A program made the translations under genes and the position numbers. The notes beneath the pieces were generated by a model. That model did not search any database. It was not told the origin of the DNA and was given only the letters and a program-made list of their open reading frames with translations. DNA of 64,000 nt from Sipunculus nudus (lineage: Eukaryota > Annelida > Sipuncula > Golfingiida > Sipunculidae): positions 69,359,118 through 69,423,117 of the forward strand of contig CM049317.1 of the NCBI GenBank assembly GCA_026874595.1, given 5' to 3'. Below are positions 49,101 to 61,429 of this stretch, piece after piece (position 1 is the first letter of the stretch; every line of letters begins with the position of its first letter).

Positions 49101-50154
49101 GATCGTTTAAATATTTCTTTTGCTTTGTCCTCAGGTGCTTTACATTGTTTTTTATTAGTAATATATAATCTGGGTCATTCAGTAATGAAACATTTAGTTT
49201 CCAATAGGAAGGACCGTGGGTTTGGCTCGACACTGAACCTACCGAGCAGATGACGGCCGAATGGTCAGTTAAGATTACTGGTTTTATCGAAATATTGTTT
49301 ATATGTGCATTTAGCTCAGCTCCAACAAAGAGATAATCCAGTCTACGTTGTCTTATAGGCGTTTTTGACCTCCATGTATACTGTGACATTCCTGGGTGTC
49401 TTATTCTCCAAAGATCGATTAATCTATATTCAGAAAAAATAGATTTTAATAGGTTTACTGATTTAGGTTTTGACTTAAAATTAGCTTCGTCTGCATCAAT
49501 ATGACTTAAACATAGGTTAAAATCTCCTCCCCATATTATATTAGTGTCCGGATCAAGAGTAAGTATTTCTAGTATACTCGAGATTTTATTAAAAAAAATA
49601 ATTTGTTCGGTCTCACTATTTGGAGCGTACGTGTTTAAAAAAAAGATATTTTTTTCCATTTATCACTGCTTTTATTAAAATATATCGGCCATTTGTATCG
49701 GTATATTTAGTAATCGCCTCCAAGTCAATATTTATCCCGACAGGAATCATGACCCCTCTCGCTAAATTGGTGCCGTGAGAAAAGAAAATAGCTCCTGGCC
49801 ATTCTTTCCTCCATTGCGTTTCCACATTTTCTGTACTGTGTGTTTCCTGCAAAAATAAAATACTATTGGCATTTTTTTCATTTGATAACCAATTGTATAT
49901 TTGATTTCTTTTCTTACTTTTACCAAAGCCTCTTATATTTATTGTTATTACCGAAAAATTGAATTGAATATAGGTAGTTGATTGTTTCTCCTCATGCATG
50001 TATATTTTATCCGATAGACTTTGTTCCTGGTCTTTACTTTAAACCCAGTTATAACAACATACACGTCGCCACTATTATCAAATGACTCTATATAAACTAC
50101 ATAAACTATGCTTAAACTGAGCTTATCCCGACACATACCCCCTGAACCTGACAT
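46170..50154 (-). pseudogene. Degenerate LINE (APE endonuclease and reverse transcriptase), antisense in the last intron
   Basis: Minus strand, in order: an apurinic-type endonuclease (about 49999-49066) with VITINIRGFG, ILFLQETHS, FLNTYAPNSE, IIWGGDFNLCLSHIDADE, RRLDYLFV and LTDHSAVIC; reverse transcriptase (about 48380-47512) with WRPISLVNVDVKIESKILVK and the catalytic LFADDTTFFLKD; then a C-terminal part to 46170 with a cysteine-rich CSYCSNEEESITHIFCEC. The layout resembles ORF2 of L1/Tx1-type LINEs. Several frameshifts break it and no ORF1 was found, so it is a dead, probably 5'-truncated copy. Confidence 0.85.
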
Positions 50155-50710
50155 GCTAACTGAATCATACGTCTTGACAACATAACAATAAAAAAAATTA
50201 AAATAAAATTCATATATGAACCGAAAAAAATAAGCTTTTTGGCGCTGTTCGAGAAATGCAAGTTTTTTAGCAGTAAATTAAATATATGCTAAATGCTTGC
50301 GGATATTCGATTTATAGCCAAAAAATTATATTCGTTTGAGTTATAAACAAAAATGATATAAAGAATTTTATACTCGTAGTATTTTTTGAAAATCGCAGAA
50401 AAAAAGAAACAGAACAGACTAGACCGGCTCCGCATAATGTATCAGTCTCCCAGTAATACTAGCGAAGTGCCTTTGTCATATATCAATAATAAACCTATTG
50501 ATTCATCAACAAATAATGAACAATATGTGAACTTAAGAAAACAAGGCTAAGGCGTGGTAGAGATAAACCAACTCCTTCTTTGGGAAAACAAAATCTCTCC
50601 TAAGTGAAACCTGATATACAAAGAGCTCCTGCTCATTACAATATAATACATTCATATCCCGTGTCTTTTGCTATTAAAGAAAAATATTCATAAGAATGTA
50701 CCATAAGAGA

Positions 50711-52195
50711 TTAAAGCCCCGTTGCCACTTTCACGAATTTGACGCCAAATCGCCACGATGTTGAATTCGTGGCGATTCGTGGCCAATCGGCCTGTCGAGT
50801 GATAAAAATTCCACCACGACCACGATATTGTACGAAAGGAGTACGATGCCAGTACGATTGGCTACGACAGTGACACGAAGCCAGCACGATATGACACGAC
50901 ACTTTTAAGAATGTTCACGGCTCCGTGACGACGTCTTAGATACTGGTACGATATTTCCACGATTGATCTGCGACTTGTGGACGATACTCCTACGATCATT
51001 CAATTTTGCTACGGATTGTTACATAGCTATATATGTGATATATAGCTATTGTAATGTCACAAAGAAGACGATATAAGTAAAAGGACACCATAACAACACT
51101 TTACTCAGCTTCTCCAGATATTTTAATTTGACAAAAGTTATCCAGTTTAAAACACTAATAATATATGTCTCATTTGATTTAAGTAATTAGACAATTACGA
51201 CTTCTTTATGTGGTGGCAAATACGACGTTAACTTCTTTAAGCCCAAGTAGACGACCGTCTTAATAGGATGTAAAATATATGTATTCTCAAAATATTGGTT
51301 AAAATATCTTATTGATTCAGCTTTCAATATGATATAGGATTCTGTTAATATAAATTTATGTTAGGCTCAGTTTATTCTCCCATAGTAAAATAGGAAATTC
51401 ATAATTTATTATATTGACCATATGTTTAAGTATGACGAAACTGTATAATATGTTCAACTTCTTTAAACTGTTTTGGTTCACATTTATTTTGTCAACCAAT
51501 ATCCACGATAAAAAATTCTTTAAACAAATTTACGAATCTACATGGTTTACTCACTGCAAACTCCCTTGTTTGTTTACAAATGTAACAAATAACAAAGGAC
51601 ACGTAATTTGATTCAGCTTCTTCAAAGTATTTTAGTTCAAATTTAGTTGGAACCAATAACCACAATATAAATCTTCTTTAAAAAAATTGACAAATCTACA
51701 CAGTGTTCTTACTTCTAAACCTTATTCCTCATTGGTTTGTAAGAAGTTAAAAATCACTAAGAAAATAAAATTTTCCGTTACATTATGATGTCAGTTCTTG
51801 ATGATTCGTCACCAAATTCGTGGAAGTAGGAAGGGGCTTTATGAACGATTCTTGCGGTAGTCCTATTGTAGTCGTGTTGAAGTCGTGTCGATGTCAATGT
51901 CCTTCGTGAGCATTCGTGGCATTGTTTTTCATCACGAATTTACGAGAATGATGAAGACTCTCATACGACTTACCAAGAAACTGTTACGACTTAGCTACGA
52001 CTTGTGACGACAAAGCTTAATTTTTGAACATTTCAAAAATAGCGCCAATAATTCTGAGTGCTCAAGACCTCGCTACGAAATTACCGAATGTTCAAGACAT
52101 CATCTACGACACTCCCACGACGTCCCTACGAATTTTAATGATGTAAGTTCGTGGCGATTCGGCGTCAAATTCGTGAAAGTGGGAACGGGGCTTTA
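50711..52195. mobile_element. Non-autonomous DNA transposon (MITE-like) with long terminal inverted repeats and TTAA ends
   Basis: The left end (AAAGCCCCGTTGCCACTTTC from 50713) and right end (GAAAGTGGGAACGGGGCTTT ending near 52193) are inverted repeats continuing through GAATTTGACGCC and a CGCCACGA block, about 55 bases in all. Both ends are bordered by TTAA, which fits a Kolobok- or piggyBac-type target site. The interior is rich in short TACGAC/CACGA words near both ends and has no transposase frame. Confidence 0.8.
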
Positions 52196-52231
52196 AATAC
52201 TAAATGTTGCACTCTTCTTCGAATTTTACAG

Positions 52232-52324
52232 GATGTAGAAGTTGCTGAGAACGATTTTATGCCAGGCGCACACGAAGTTCAACACCAAGAAGACAGAAAT
52301 GAGGCAGGGGATAATGCAGAATAG
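52232..52324 (+). CDS. Receptor exon 23: C-terminus
   Basis: Acceptor CGAATTTTACAG, phase 0, 30 codons then TAG. It encodes DVEVAENDFMPGAHEVQHQE then DRNEAGDNAE, a very acidic tail end. The nearest AATAAA seen downstream is at 53316-53321. Confidence 0.6.
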   Translation, partial: DVEVAENDFMPGAHEVQHQEDRNEAGDNAE

Positions 52325-52622
52325 AGTAAGAATTAGATAGATACGAGAACAGATATGCTAACACGAGTACAAACGGCCTAGTAAGCAAATAGTTCAATGT
52401 AAATACTGGGTAACATGATATTAATATTCCACATAGCGTGATCGCAGTAATCAATGAGCGTATATCATATGCTTTATAAACATATAAATGAATTAACCTG
52501 GCTTCAGCGACTATAATTATATTCTTGGATCTATGTGCATAGTACATATAGACTAAATCATTTTATCATTCTGGTACCGGCAGAGACCTATGAGTTGTAT
52601 TCATTGTGATGATCATCAGAGT

Positions 52623-52624
<2 letters not shown>

Positions 52625-52675
<51 letters not shown>

Positions 52676-52719
52676 ATATAAGGAGAGAGAGAGAGACAGA
52701 GAGAGAGAGAGAAAGAGAA
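52625..52719. repeat. (TA)n and (GA)n microsatellites
   Basis: TA array followed by an imperfect GAGA array. Confidence 0.95.
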
Positions 52720-52880
52720 GGTAGAGTTACCCTCCGGTGTAAGGTGCTCTATGGCCTTCAGTCAAGGCAGAGCGTTATAACACACAGACTTACCTGTTCA
52801 GGTATTTGCTCTCTCACTGCTTTGCAGTGTTGAGGGACATGGCGTTTGCACTGCCCCATGGTGAGTTCGAGTCGAGTCCA
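52720..52880 (+). mobile_element. Short interspersed repeat shared with the 4.3-kb duplication ends
   Basis: GGTAGAGTTACCCTCCGGTG, GGTGCTCTATGGCCT and GGCAGAGCG match the starts of the duplicated segments at 24930 and 29271. It again follows a microsatellite. It is probably a small non-autonomous element; the family is not recognised. Confidence 0.6.
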
Positions 52881-53049
52881 CTTTGACTTTTTTTATGAGT
52901 GTTGTATATTTGCCTTTTATATTGTGTATTTTTATAGTATAATGTGTATTGTTATATCATATTTGTATACAACTGAAATTTCACTCTACCCAGGACCCTA
53001 TTATTTATGTGCATACTATGCTGAATTGGCATCCTGGTAAAAATATCTT

Positions 53050-53054
<5 letters not shown>

Positions 53055-53097
<43 letters not shown>
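53055..53097. repeat. (TA)n array
   Basis: TA dinucleotides in the 3' flank of the receptor gene. Confidence 0.95.
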
Positions 53098-53099
<2 letters not shown>

Positions 53100-53315
53100 C
53101 TATATAACTTAACTATTATACGATCGAAATAATGTCTAAATCGAGCTTGATATTGAATGTTGATGAATTTTTTGTGTACTGTAATTAAAAAAAGTGAGGA
53201 TTAATTCAAAACTTAAAGCCTTGTTTTCCTTTTTGAATTGGGTTAGATCAATGAAAGCTTTTTATCCTTACATTTGTTTGTATTTTTCTTTTAAAAATTC
53301 TTATGGATAATATAC

Positions 53316-53321
53316 AATAAA
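53316..53321 (+). terminator. Possible polyadenylation signal of the receptor gene
   Basis: AATAAA about 1 kb after the stop codon; the first on this strand I could find beyond the last exon. No transcript evidence. Confidence 0.3.
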
Positions 53322-53689
53322 GTATGTCTTCCAATTAACTCAAATAATCCACATAACAATGCAAAGTAGGAACAATCTACAATTTCCGGTACCCTGACTT
53401 GGCCCTTGTGACAGTCTGTTTGTGACACTGTGGCAACAATCATGTTATCGCTGGTTCACACTTTACAAGTGACCCATGGGTCATGACGCTCAGCTGACAG
53501 GGAAGAGATTAGCAAAAGAAAATGTTATCATCAGAATGGTAGTTTATACCCATTCAACTGAAGCATCAAACAGATTAATAAACAGGCCAAGATTGTGTTT
53601 GTATTTATCGATCTAAAAATGGAGGAAAAAAACGCGTAAACTTTAAAAACCAGAATACGGGTAGTCAACAAGCGACTACGTGTATCCGC

Positions 53690-56600
53690 CTAAATCAGAG
53701 TGGAATAGGTGAAATGAGGCATGGATTGAGTGGCAAGGGGAAATAGAGTAAGATGTGTTGCATATTAGCATGGATGTCTGCAGCCTAAATGTGTATGTAG
53801 GTGTGCCACCTACCACAAATCCAGTAAACTGTCCAAGTGGTATACATATGCGAAATTTCAAAGAAAAGTCAAACCACTACATGTGTATGAGTGATTTTAG
53901 CTCACGGCAGAGAAACAGACAGACGCTTTGCAAAAATGGTTGCTTTGTGAGATCTATACACATGCAAAATTTTGTCCTGATCGGTCAAACGGTTCCCGAG
54001 ATATGAGCTTAGATGTCTGCAGCGTGAACGTTAATGTAGGTGGCGCCACCTGTCAAAAATCAAGAAAGCTATCCAGGATGTATACACATGCCAAATTTCA
54101 GGGGAACTAGTCAATTCACTGCAGGGATATGAGTGATTTTAACCCAAGGCAGATGAACAGATGGACACTGTGCAAACATGGTTGCAGGTGGCGCCACCAT
54201 TTTTGTGTATGTTATAAAGCTATCCAAGGGCTACATTTGTATAAAGAAAAATTCCTGATCGGTCAAACGGTCCCCAAGATATGAGGGTTAATGTGTGGAA
54301 ACAGACGCACAAATGGACACTGGGCAGAGAGGAAAGGTCAGAGGTCAACGCAAATTGGTTAGGCACCAGTTCACATGTGACATGATAATTGGTGTAAGTT
54401 TCGGAAAAATCGGTGCAGTAGTCTCAGACGAGTTCTCCGGAAACGAACGCGGCGGCGGCGGCGGAGGCGGCGGCGGAACCCCGTCGAAAACATGGTATCC
54501 GCAAAACTTCGTTTTGGCGGATACAAAAATACCAGTCTGCAGAAACTAATAAAATCACTTATTGGTCAATATCCATGCAAAGAATCATGCCATGCTAGTC
54601 TCTGCATTAGTTGTTCAGATACTTAAGCGTTTGTATCAAATTTTTCATTACTCTGAGGGATAATTCAGAGTTCTATAACTTGAATGATATGGGTAACAGA
54701 GACCCAATTTCAAGTTTCCACAGGCAATTTCCATGGGCCTTCTTGCATGACAAGAATGAAGATTCTAGGTCCAGTTGTTACAATTTGTGCGACGTTAACA
54801 GATGACAGCATACTTAAAGGTCTAAAAAATAGAGAAAAAAATCGATAAATTAAATAAGATAGGTGGCACCACCAGACTGCAGAAACAGATGAAACACTCC
54901 ATAATCAATATCCATGCATAAAATCACGGATGATCTCTGCATTAGTTGTTCAGATACTTCAGCTTTTGTATCAAATTTTCCATTATTCTGAGAGATACTT
55001 CGGAATCCTATAGCTTGAAGGATAAGAAAAAGAGAGACCTAATTTCAGGTTTCCATGGAGACCTTTCATGGGTCTTTCTGTGTGTCAAGAATGAAGATTC
55101 TAGGTCTAGTTGTTACAATTTGTGCCACGTTAACAGATGACAGCATCCTTAAAGGTCTAAAAAAAATAGAGAAAAAAATCGATAAATTGAATAAAATATA
55201 GGTGGCACCACCAGACTGCAGAAACAGATGAAACACTCCATGATCAATATCCATGCATTAAATTCTGGTGATCTCTGCATTAGTTGTTCAGATACTTCAG
55301 CTTTTGTATCAAATTTTCGCTTATTATTAGGGATACCTCGGAGTCCTATAGCTTGAAGGATAAGGGAAACAGAGACCTAATTTCAGGTTTCCACAGACAC
55401 TTTTCATGGGCCTCCTTGTATGGCAAGAATGAAGATTCTAGGTCCAGTTGTTACGATTTGTTACGAATTTTTCATTATTCTTGGGGGTATTTTAGAGCCA
55501 TACAGCTTAAAGGATATGGGTAACAGAGACCTAATTTCAGGTTTCCATGGTGACTTTTCATGGGTCTTCCTGTGTGTCAAGAATGAAGATTCTAGGTCTA
55601 GTTGTTACGATTTGTGTCACGTTAACAGATGACAGCATACTTAAAGGTCTAAAAAATAGAGTAAAAAATCGATAAATTGAATAAAATATAGGTGGCACCA
55701 CCAGACTGCAGAAACAGATGAAACACTCCATAATCAATATCTATGCATAAAATCATGGTGATCTCTGCATTAGTTGTTCAGATACTTCAGCTTTTGTATC
55801 AAATTTTCCATTATTCTGAGGAATACCTCGGAGTCCTATAGCTTGAAGGATAAGGGAAACAGAGACCTAATTTTAGGTTTCCACAGACTCTTTTCATGGG
55901 CCTCCTTGTATGGCAAGAATGAAGATTCTAGGTCCAGTTGTTACGATTTGTTACAAATTTTTCATTATTCTAGGGGGTATTTTAGAGCCATACAGCTTAA
56001 AGGATATGGGTAACAGAGACCTAATTTCAGGTTTCCATGGTGACTTTTCATGGGTCTTCCTGTGTGTCAAGAATGAAGATTCTAGGTCCAGTTGTTACAA
56101 TTTGTGCCACGTTAACAGACGACAGTATCCTAAAGGTCTAAAAAAATAGAGAAAAAAAAATCGATAAATTGAATAAAATATAGGTGGCACCACCAGACTG
56201 CAGGAACAGATGAAACACTCCATAATCAATATCTATGCATAAGATCATGGTGATCTCTGCATTAGTTGTTTAGATACTTCAGCTTTTGTATCAAATTTTC
56301 CATTATTCTGAGCTGTACCTTGGAGTGCCATAGCACAAAGGATATAGGTAATAGAGACATACTTTTCGGTTTCCATGGAGACTTTCCATGGATCTCCTGG
56401 TGTGTCAAGAATGAAGATTCTAGGTCCAGTCGTTACGATTTGTGCCCCGCTGACAGATAACTACATCTTTATAGTTTTCAAAAAAAGAAAAAAAAAATTG
56501 TGAAAACTTAAAAAAAAAAATACAGGTGGCGCCACCATTCTGCCGGAACTAATGGAACACCTCTTGATCAATATGTATGCCAAAAATCATGACCATCAGT

Positions 56601-57560
56601 GTTGTAGTTATTGAGATGTTGCAGTTTGTCTTTATCAAATTTTCCATTATTCTGGGGGGGGGGGGGTAATTGAGAGTCCTACAGCTCAAATGATATGGGT
56701 AACAGATACCTTATTTCAGGTTTCCATGGAGACTTTTCATAGGTCTCTCACTGTGTCAAGAATGAAGATTCTAGGTCCAGTCTTTACGATTTGTGCCGTG
56801 TTAACAGATGTTCACATTTTTAAAGGTCTCAAAAATAGAGAAAACAATTCGTAAAAAATCGAAAAATACAGGCGGCGCCACCAGTCTGCAGAAACTGATG
56901 AAACATCTCATGATCAATATGTATGCCAAAAAATCATGACCATCAGTGATGTAGTTAATGAGATATTGAAGTTTTTGTATGAAATTTTTGACTATTCTGG
57001 GGGGTACTTTGGGGCCCCATAGCTAAAAGAATATGGGTAACAGAGACCTAATTTCTGGTTTCTATGGAGACTTTTCATAGGTCTTTCAGTGTGTCAAGAA
57101 TGAACATTCTTTGTCTAGTCTTTACGATTTGTGCCCTGTTAACAGATGTTCACATTTTTATAGGTCTCAAAAATAGAGAAAAAAAAATTCGAAAAAAAAT
57201 TTAAAATGCAGGTGGCGCCACCAGTCTGCAGGAACTGATGGAACATCTCATGATCAATATGTATGCCAAAAATCATGACCATCAGTGATGTAGTTAATGA
57301 TATATTGAAGTTTTTGTATGGAATTTTTGACTATTCTTGGGGGTAGTTGAGGCCCCATAGCTCGAAGGATATGGGTAACAGAGACCTAATTTCTAGTTTC
57401 CAAGGATATTTTTCATCGACCTCTCAGAATCCAAAGTTACAAGATTCTAGGTCCAGCGATTACGATTTGGGTCTATTTAACGGACGGACAGACGGACAGA
57501 CGGACGACGGACAAAGAGTGATCGCTATAGCTCAGATGACTTTCAGTCAGCTGAGCTAAA
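53690..57560 (+). mobile_element. Tandem-repeat non-autonomous element ending in (GGAC)n and a hairpin
   Basis: Three 5' units of about 150-270 bases (from 53765) are followed by eight units of about 340 bases (starts near 54531, 54871, 55207, 55693, 56187, 56531, 56880, 57218). Two of these are about 490 bases because of an internal 150-base duplication. Most units open with GGTGGC(G/A)CCACCA, then CTGCAGAAAC. The right end has GGACGGACAGACGGAC, then GATCGCTATAGCTCAGATGA and a TCAG...CTGA hairpin before GCTAAAAA. Bivalve genomes contain elements with similar ends that have been linked to Helitrons; that link is inference here. Apparent peptide repeats such as CIKFSIILRD are by-products of the repeats. 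Confidence 0.75.
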
Positions 57561-59089
57561 AACGAATGGGGAATTCCACTCTATACCTTGTCGATAAATA
57601 TAGTCTCGTATTATCATGAGACCAGGATTGTAGGTGCGCAAACCTGCCCCACAGTCCCAGTATAAGGTTATGCGCGTTTGAAAACAGCGCTTGGTTTATG
57701 CGACTCACCTGAAGTTCACCTTCTTAAGCATGCAATCATGCATTAACGTAGGTTTTACAAGGATATGTTATTAGGGGCAGAGGTCCAATAGCATTCACGT
57801 GTGAGACAATACATATAAAAAACATTTATTTAAGTTATATTATATGGCTATTGTATAATACAATAAATTTATGTAAATCCTACGCTAGTAGGCAAATAAT
57901 CATCTACTGGAACAAAGAAGAACATACAAATATTTTGTAATGAACTATCTCACCATACATTTAAACAAACAAGTACCCTAAAACATTTATGATTGTTTAA
58001 AGTGATCGATATTCCTTCTATACATTAAGGGATTCAGAATAAAAGGACATGAAACGATTGCTTTGGCATATATAATGTTTAACTGTGCATGTCCCAAAAA
58101 CATACATAGCACTGGATTGTGAATAAAGGCAGTTTTAAATATTCAGGTACGCATCCAGACAAATATTTACTGATAAGTTCTTCGAACCAATATTGTAATA
58201 TCAGTCGGTATTGCAATTATAACACCCCATAATTCAGTTCAATAATTCAACGTGCTAATATTGTGATAAACCGGCCAACAATGTAATATATATTTATATA
58301 AACAAATCGTTCAGTTAAATACAATTAAAGTCATGTGTATGATATGTATTTTCCTATGAATAAAGATGTAGGCATTAAAAGAATTTTGCGGACTGGGATA
58401 AGGGATGTATATATCCCCCAAAAAATTTCTTAGGAGAATATACTGTTGAAGTGATAAATAAAATCAAAAGGGTAAAATAAACAATTGTTAACTGTCCATA
58501 TAATAACAAAACAAATAGCTACAACTTCGTATTACCGTTAAGGACGTTTTCATGTAACATGCTTCACAGACTACAAATGTGTACATATAACTATATAAAC
58601 AGAAACTATCATTTTATAATACGTCCAAGCGTACACATGCCAGAGATCAGACTTCGTTGAGCCCTATTAAAATAAAGTTTCAACTAAAAAAAGTGGGAAG
58701 GTAATTTAATCTACGAGCTATACAACGTGCGGGTGATTAGTATATAATTCCAGTTAATAGGATAATCATTGGCCTTTTCAAAGTATGTAACACTTTTTAA
58801 AATTTAAGGGAAGTCTTATTTTATTATTATTATATTACTGGCTCTTTATTTCTGGATAGTTATAAACGACATGGTTAAATGCTTGAATTTCTAATGTTTA
58901 TCTCTATAAAAGAAAGTGAGTTTTTTTTAAATCTTATTTTAAATCTTTTTAAGTGTTTTTCTGTTTATAAATCAGTGACAGTGATTTATAAATCACCCTC
59001 TGTTCAGCCTTCTTTTTAAGAGAAGTCTTTATTTGTCGAGTATATAATACCTCCCCGGTACACCATCGTCCTCGCAATGAATTTTCTTT
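57561..59089. other. Intergenic DNA
   Basis: AT-rich with no supported gene. Nothing distinctive seen. Confidence 0.4.
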
Positions 59090-59180
59090 TCACTCGACAA
59101 GCCCAACGGCCACGAATCCCCACGATTTATACATCGCGGCGATTCGGCGTCAATAACACAAAAGTGGTATCTTGGCTTTA
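59090..59180. mobile_element. Solo end of the same MITE family
   Basis: It reads CACTCGACAAGCCCAACGGC, CACGAATCCCCACGA, CGGCGATTCGGCGTCA, AAGTGG and GGCTTTATA in the same order as the reverse complement of 50711-50810. Only one end is present. Confidence 0.6.
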
Positions 59181-61429
59181 TAAAGTGTGACTTGCATTTA
59201 TGACTTCTCCAAGTGCTTACTCGATTATTACATTATTGATTGATGCGAATCATTTTCTGCACGACGCGTGTAGTACCCAAGATATTGCGATATTACACCG
59301 TTCAGCATCAGGCCTACTTTCAAATGAAAAATGCACAAAGATTCCCAATATTAAACAGTACTCTGCTTCGTATCGGAATTTTGTTGCTTCCCCAATGCTC
59401 TAATAACCCTTCACTGAAGGTAGCATGCTCTGTGGGGAAGGCACGAGGGGACTTTTCTTAGTCTACCTGAAAGACCTCAAGATATAGGAAGCAAGGTGAA
59501 AATTTTTATTTAACATAGACACCTCGTTCAAAGAATGTAAAGTCACATAAATATAAGATCTAATCACAATAAGGTTGTTACATATTACGTTTTTTATATA
59601 TTACCATTATCATATATTCTCCAGGGAACATATATGAACAATTGTTGTTTCGTCCATGAATTATGTTCGATAGTTTTTAATTAACTTGTACAAAATCGAT
59701 CGGAAAAATTTGTATGAGACAAGTCATACCATTTTACAGTTGAAACTGGAAGGCAAGCAAACCTTACAGCCAGAAAGTATGTAGTTTGCCCAAAGATGAA
59801 CTGATTCCAAAATGCCCACTTTTTAAATGCTACATGATTAAAACTCAGAGAAGTAACCAGCATGAACACGGACAAACATATGCACAAACGCTGGTGATCA
59901 CAGAACCTCCTCCGAGCTTGTATGCATGTGACAGTTATGATGATGAAAGTTATTATGCTGACAGGACAACGATCCAAGCAGACAAATTGGGCAGGTTGCC
60001 AAAATTAAACACTTTTGTCCCGGAATAGCAAAGTGTCATAATCTCATAATGACCAATCTGTATCTATCTGAATCTAAATTACAGCCATCTACAATTTTCT
60101 ATCCCACTATTAGCTGTAATCGCCCTTGCCCGCTCCATGTAGGGTTGTGCGGGCATATAAAACTGAGAAAGTCAATATACATTACATGCTATAGCCATGA
60201 ACAAGTACACTAACAAAGGCTAATCCTCTGTCAAGTTTCAAGCAGTAAGTGGTATGTTGGAAGTTAGGAAAATAAACAATAACTGTAGTCATGTGACTGG
60301 AAATTTTTAGAGGTCAGAGGCCACGCTCGTACCGGACGTTTTCAGCGAGCGTGGTATCTTAGTTACATACAAGGTTTTTATTTGTAATTTGTAATTTCAC
60401 AGGTATATATGTTGGTTCAGACTAGGTAAATGATAAGCTTTGTGGATTGTGTGTATCTAAGAGGCTAAGGGTTGACAATAAAATTTCAAAGTCAATGTGA
60501 CGTAAGTTTGTTAAAACTGATCCCCCAAAATATGTACAACATATGCACCAATATATTCTAAATATTTTAGTGCGTTCTCTCTCATCCACTCACACTCTCA
60601 CTCACAGACACATGCGCTCCCAAATAAACAAAATAGTATGGTTATGAAAATATGTGGCGTACGACTACATGGAACCCATTAATAGGAAAATTCTAATTAA
60701 AATCCCGAACCAAATGGAACATTATAGGACTATTTAAACTTATATTGCCGATTGCAAATACAAATTGATGACAAAATTGTCCTAAAAAATGTGAACGTTC
60801 TTGTTTCCTTTTGTATCCTATGTTATTCTATGTAGCTACGTATACGTAACTCTATGGATTTTATTGAACATATTTCATGTCACACTACTGATTGATATTA
60901 TTGATTTGGATATATAATTAAAGCGCTAATCAATAATCCAATATAATTTTTTAAGAGTCTCCTAAAAAAAAAAAAATATGGCCTGACAAGGATGAGTGGT
61001 ATCATTAAATCAGTTGTATTCAACAGGGCTATAAGAAAAGCCGGACTAAGTGTTTGTGACGCTCGAATTCTCTTTCAGACGCTTGGTCCATGACGTTAAA
61101 GCATCCTATCGGACCCGCGGACTTCCAGGCTGTTCGACCAAGTGAATCAAAATTGGCTCACTGGCCGTTACCGACTACCTCGGATACCAGCTGATTGTGC
61201 AAAGGCTGTATTGACACTATAATCAAATAATAATATGTAGACAGAAAAACCTTATCATATACTGATTGCGAAAATGACAAAATGAAAAAAAAAAAATTTA
61301 CACAACCGTTCAAAATTTGACATGTATCATTTCCCATTGGGACGTTCCGAATTCTCATGTAACGCGCCAAAACATTTACTTCGATTTATTTTACTTTTGA
61401 GAGCCCCGATTCAATCTTTAATATAACTC
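59181..61429. other. Intergenic DNA
   Basis: No supported gene. A short hairpin (CCACGCTCG at 60321 with CGAGCGTGG at 60346) is the only structure noticed. Open frames here have no family resemblance. Confidence 0.4.

Larger units (their letters stand above)
10311..52324 (+). other. C-type-lectin-like transmembrane receptor gene (whole locus)
   Basis: From the ATG at 11853, twenty-three exons join without a phase conflict into 2862 nt, or 953 residues. Layout: signal peptide (1-18), C-type lectin domain 1 (about 19-134), domain 2 (about 135-269), a stalk of four 28-residue Thr-rich units (270-381), a single membrane span (about 388-409) followed by RR, then a cytoplasmic tail (410-953). The tail holds four paralogous low-complexity exons (458-673), an unrecognised mixed alpha/beta domain (about 690-864) and an acidic end. 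Type I topology and an immune or recognition role are inferred from the fold. No ITIM or ITAM motif is visible. The gene could instead be two genes split near 41689. An optional upstream first exon lies at 10311-10399. Confidence 0.7.

Noticed and set aside
54611-56460. Repeated open frames starting MFRYFSFCIKFS
   Set aside because: They follow the 340-base tandem units of a non-coding element; stops vary and no start context is conserved.
60321-60354. Nine-base-pair hairpin as a terminator or RNA gene
   Set aside because: Isolated, with no promoter, U-tract or neighbouring gene to support a role.
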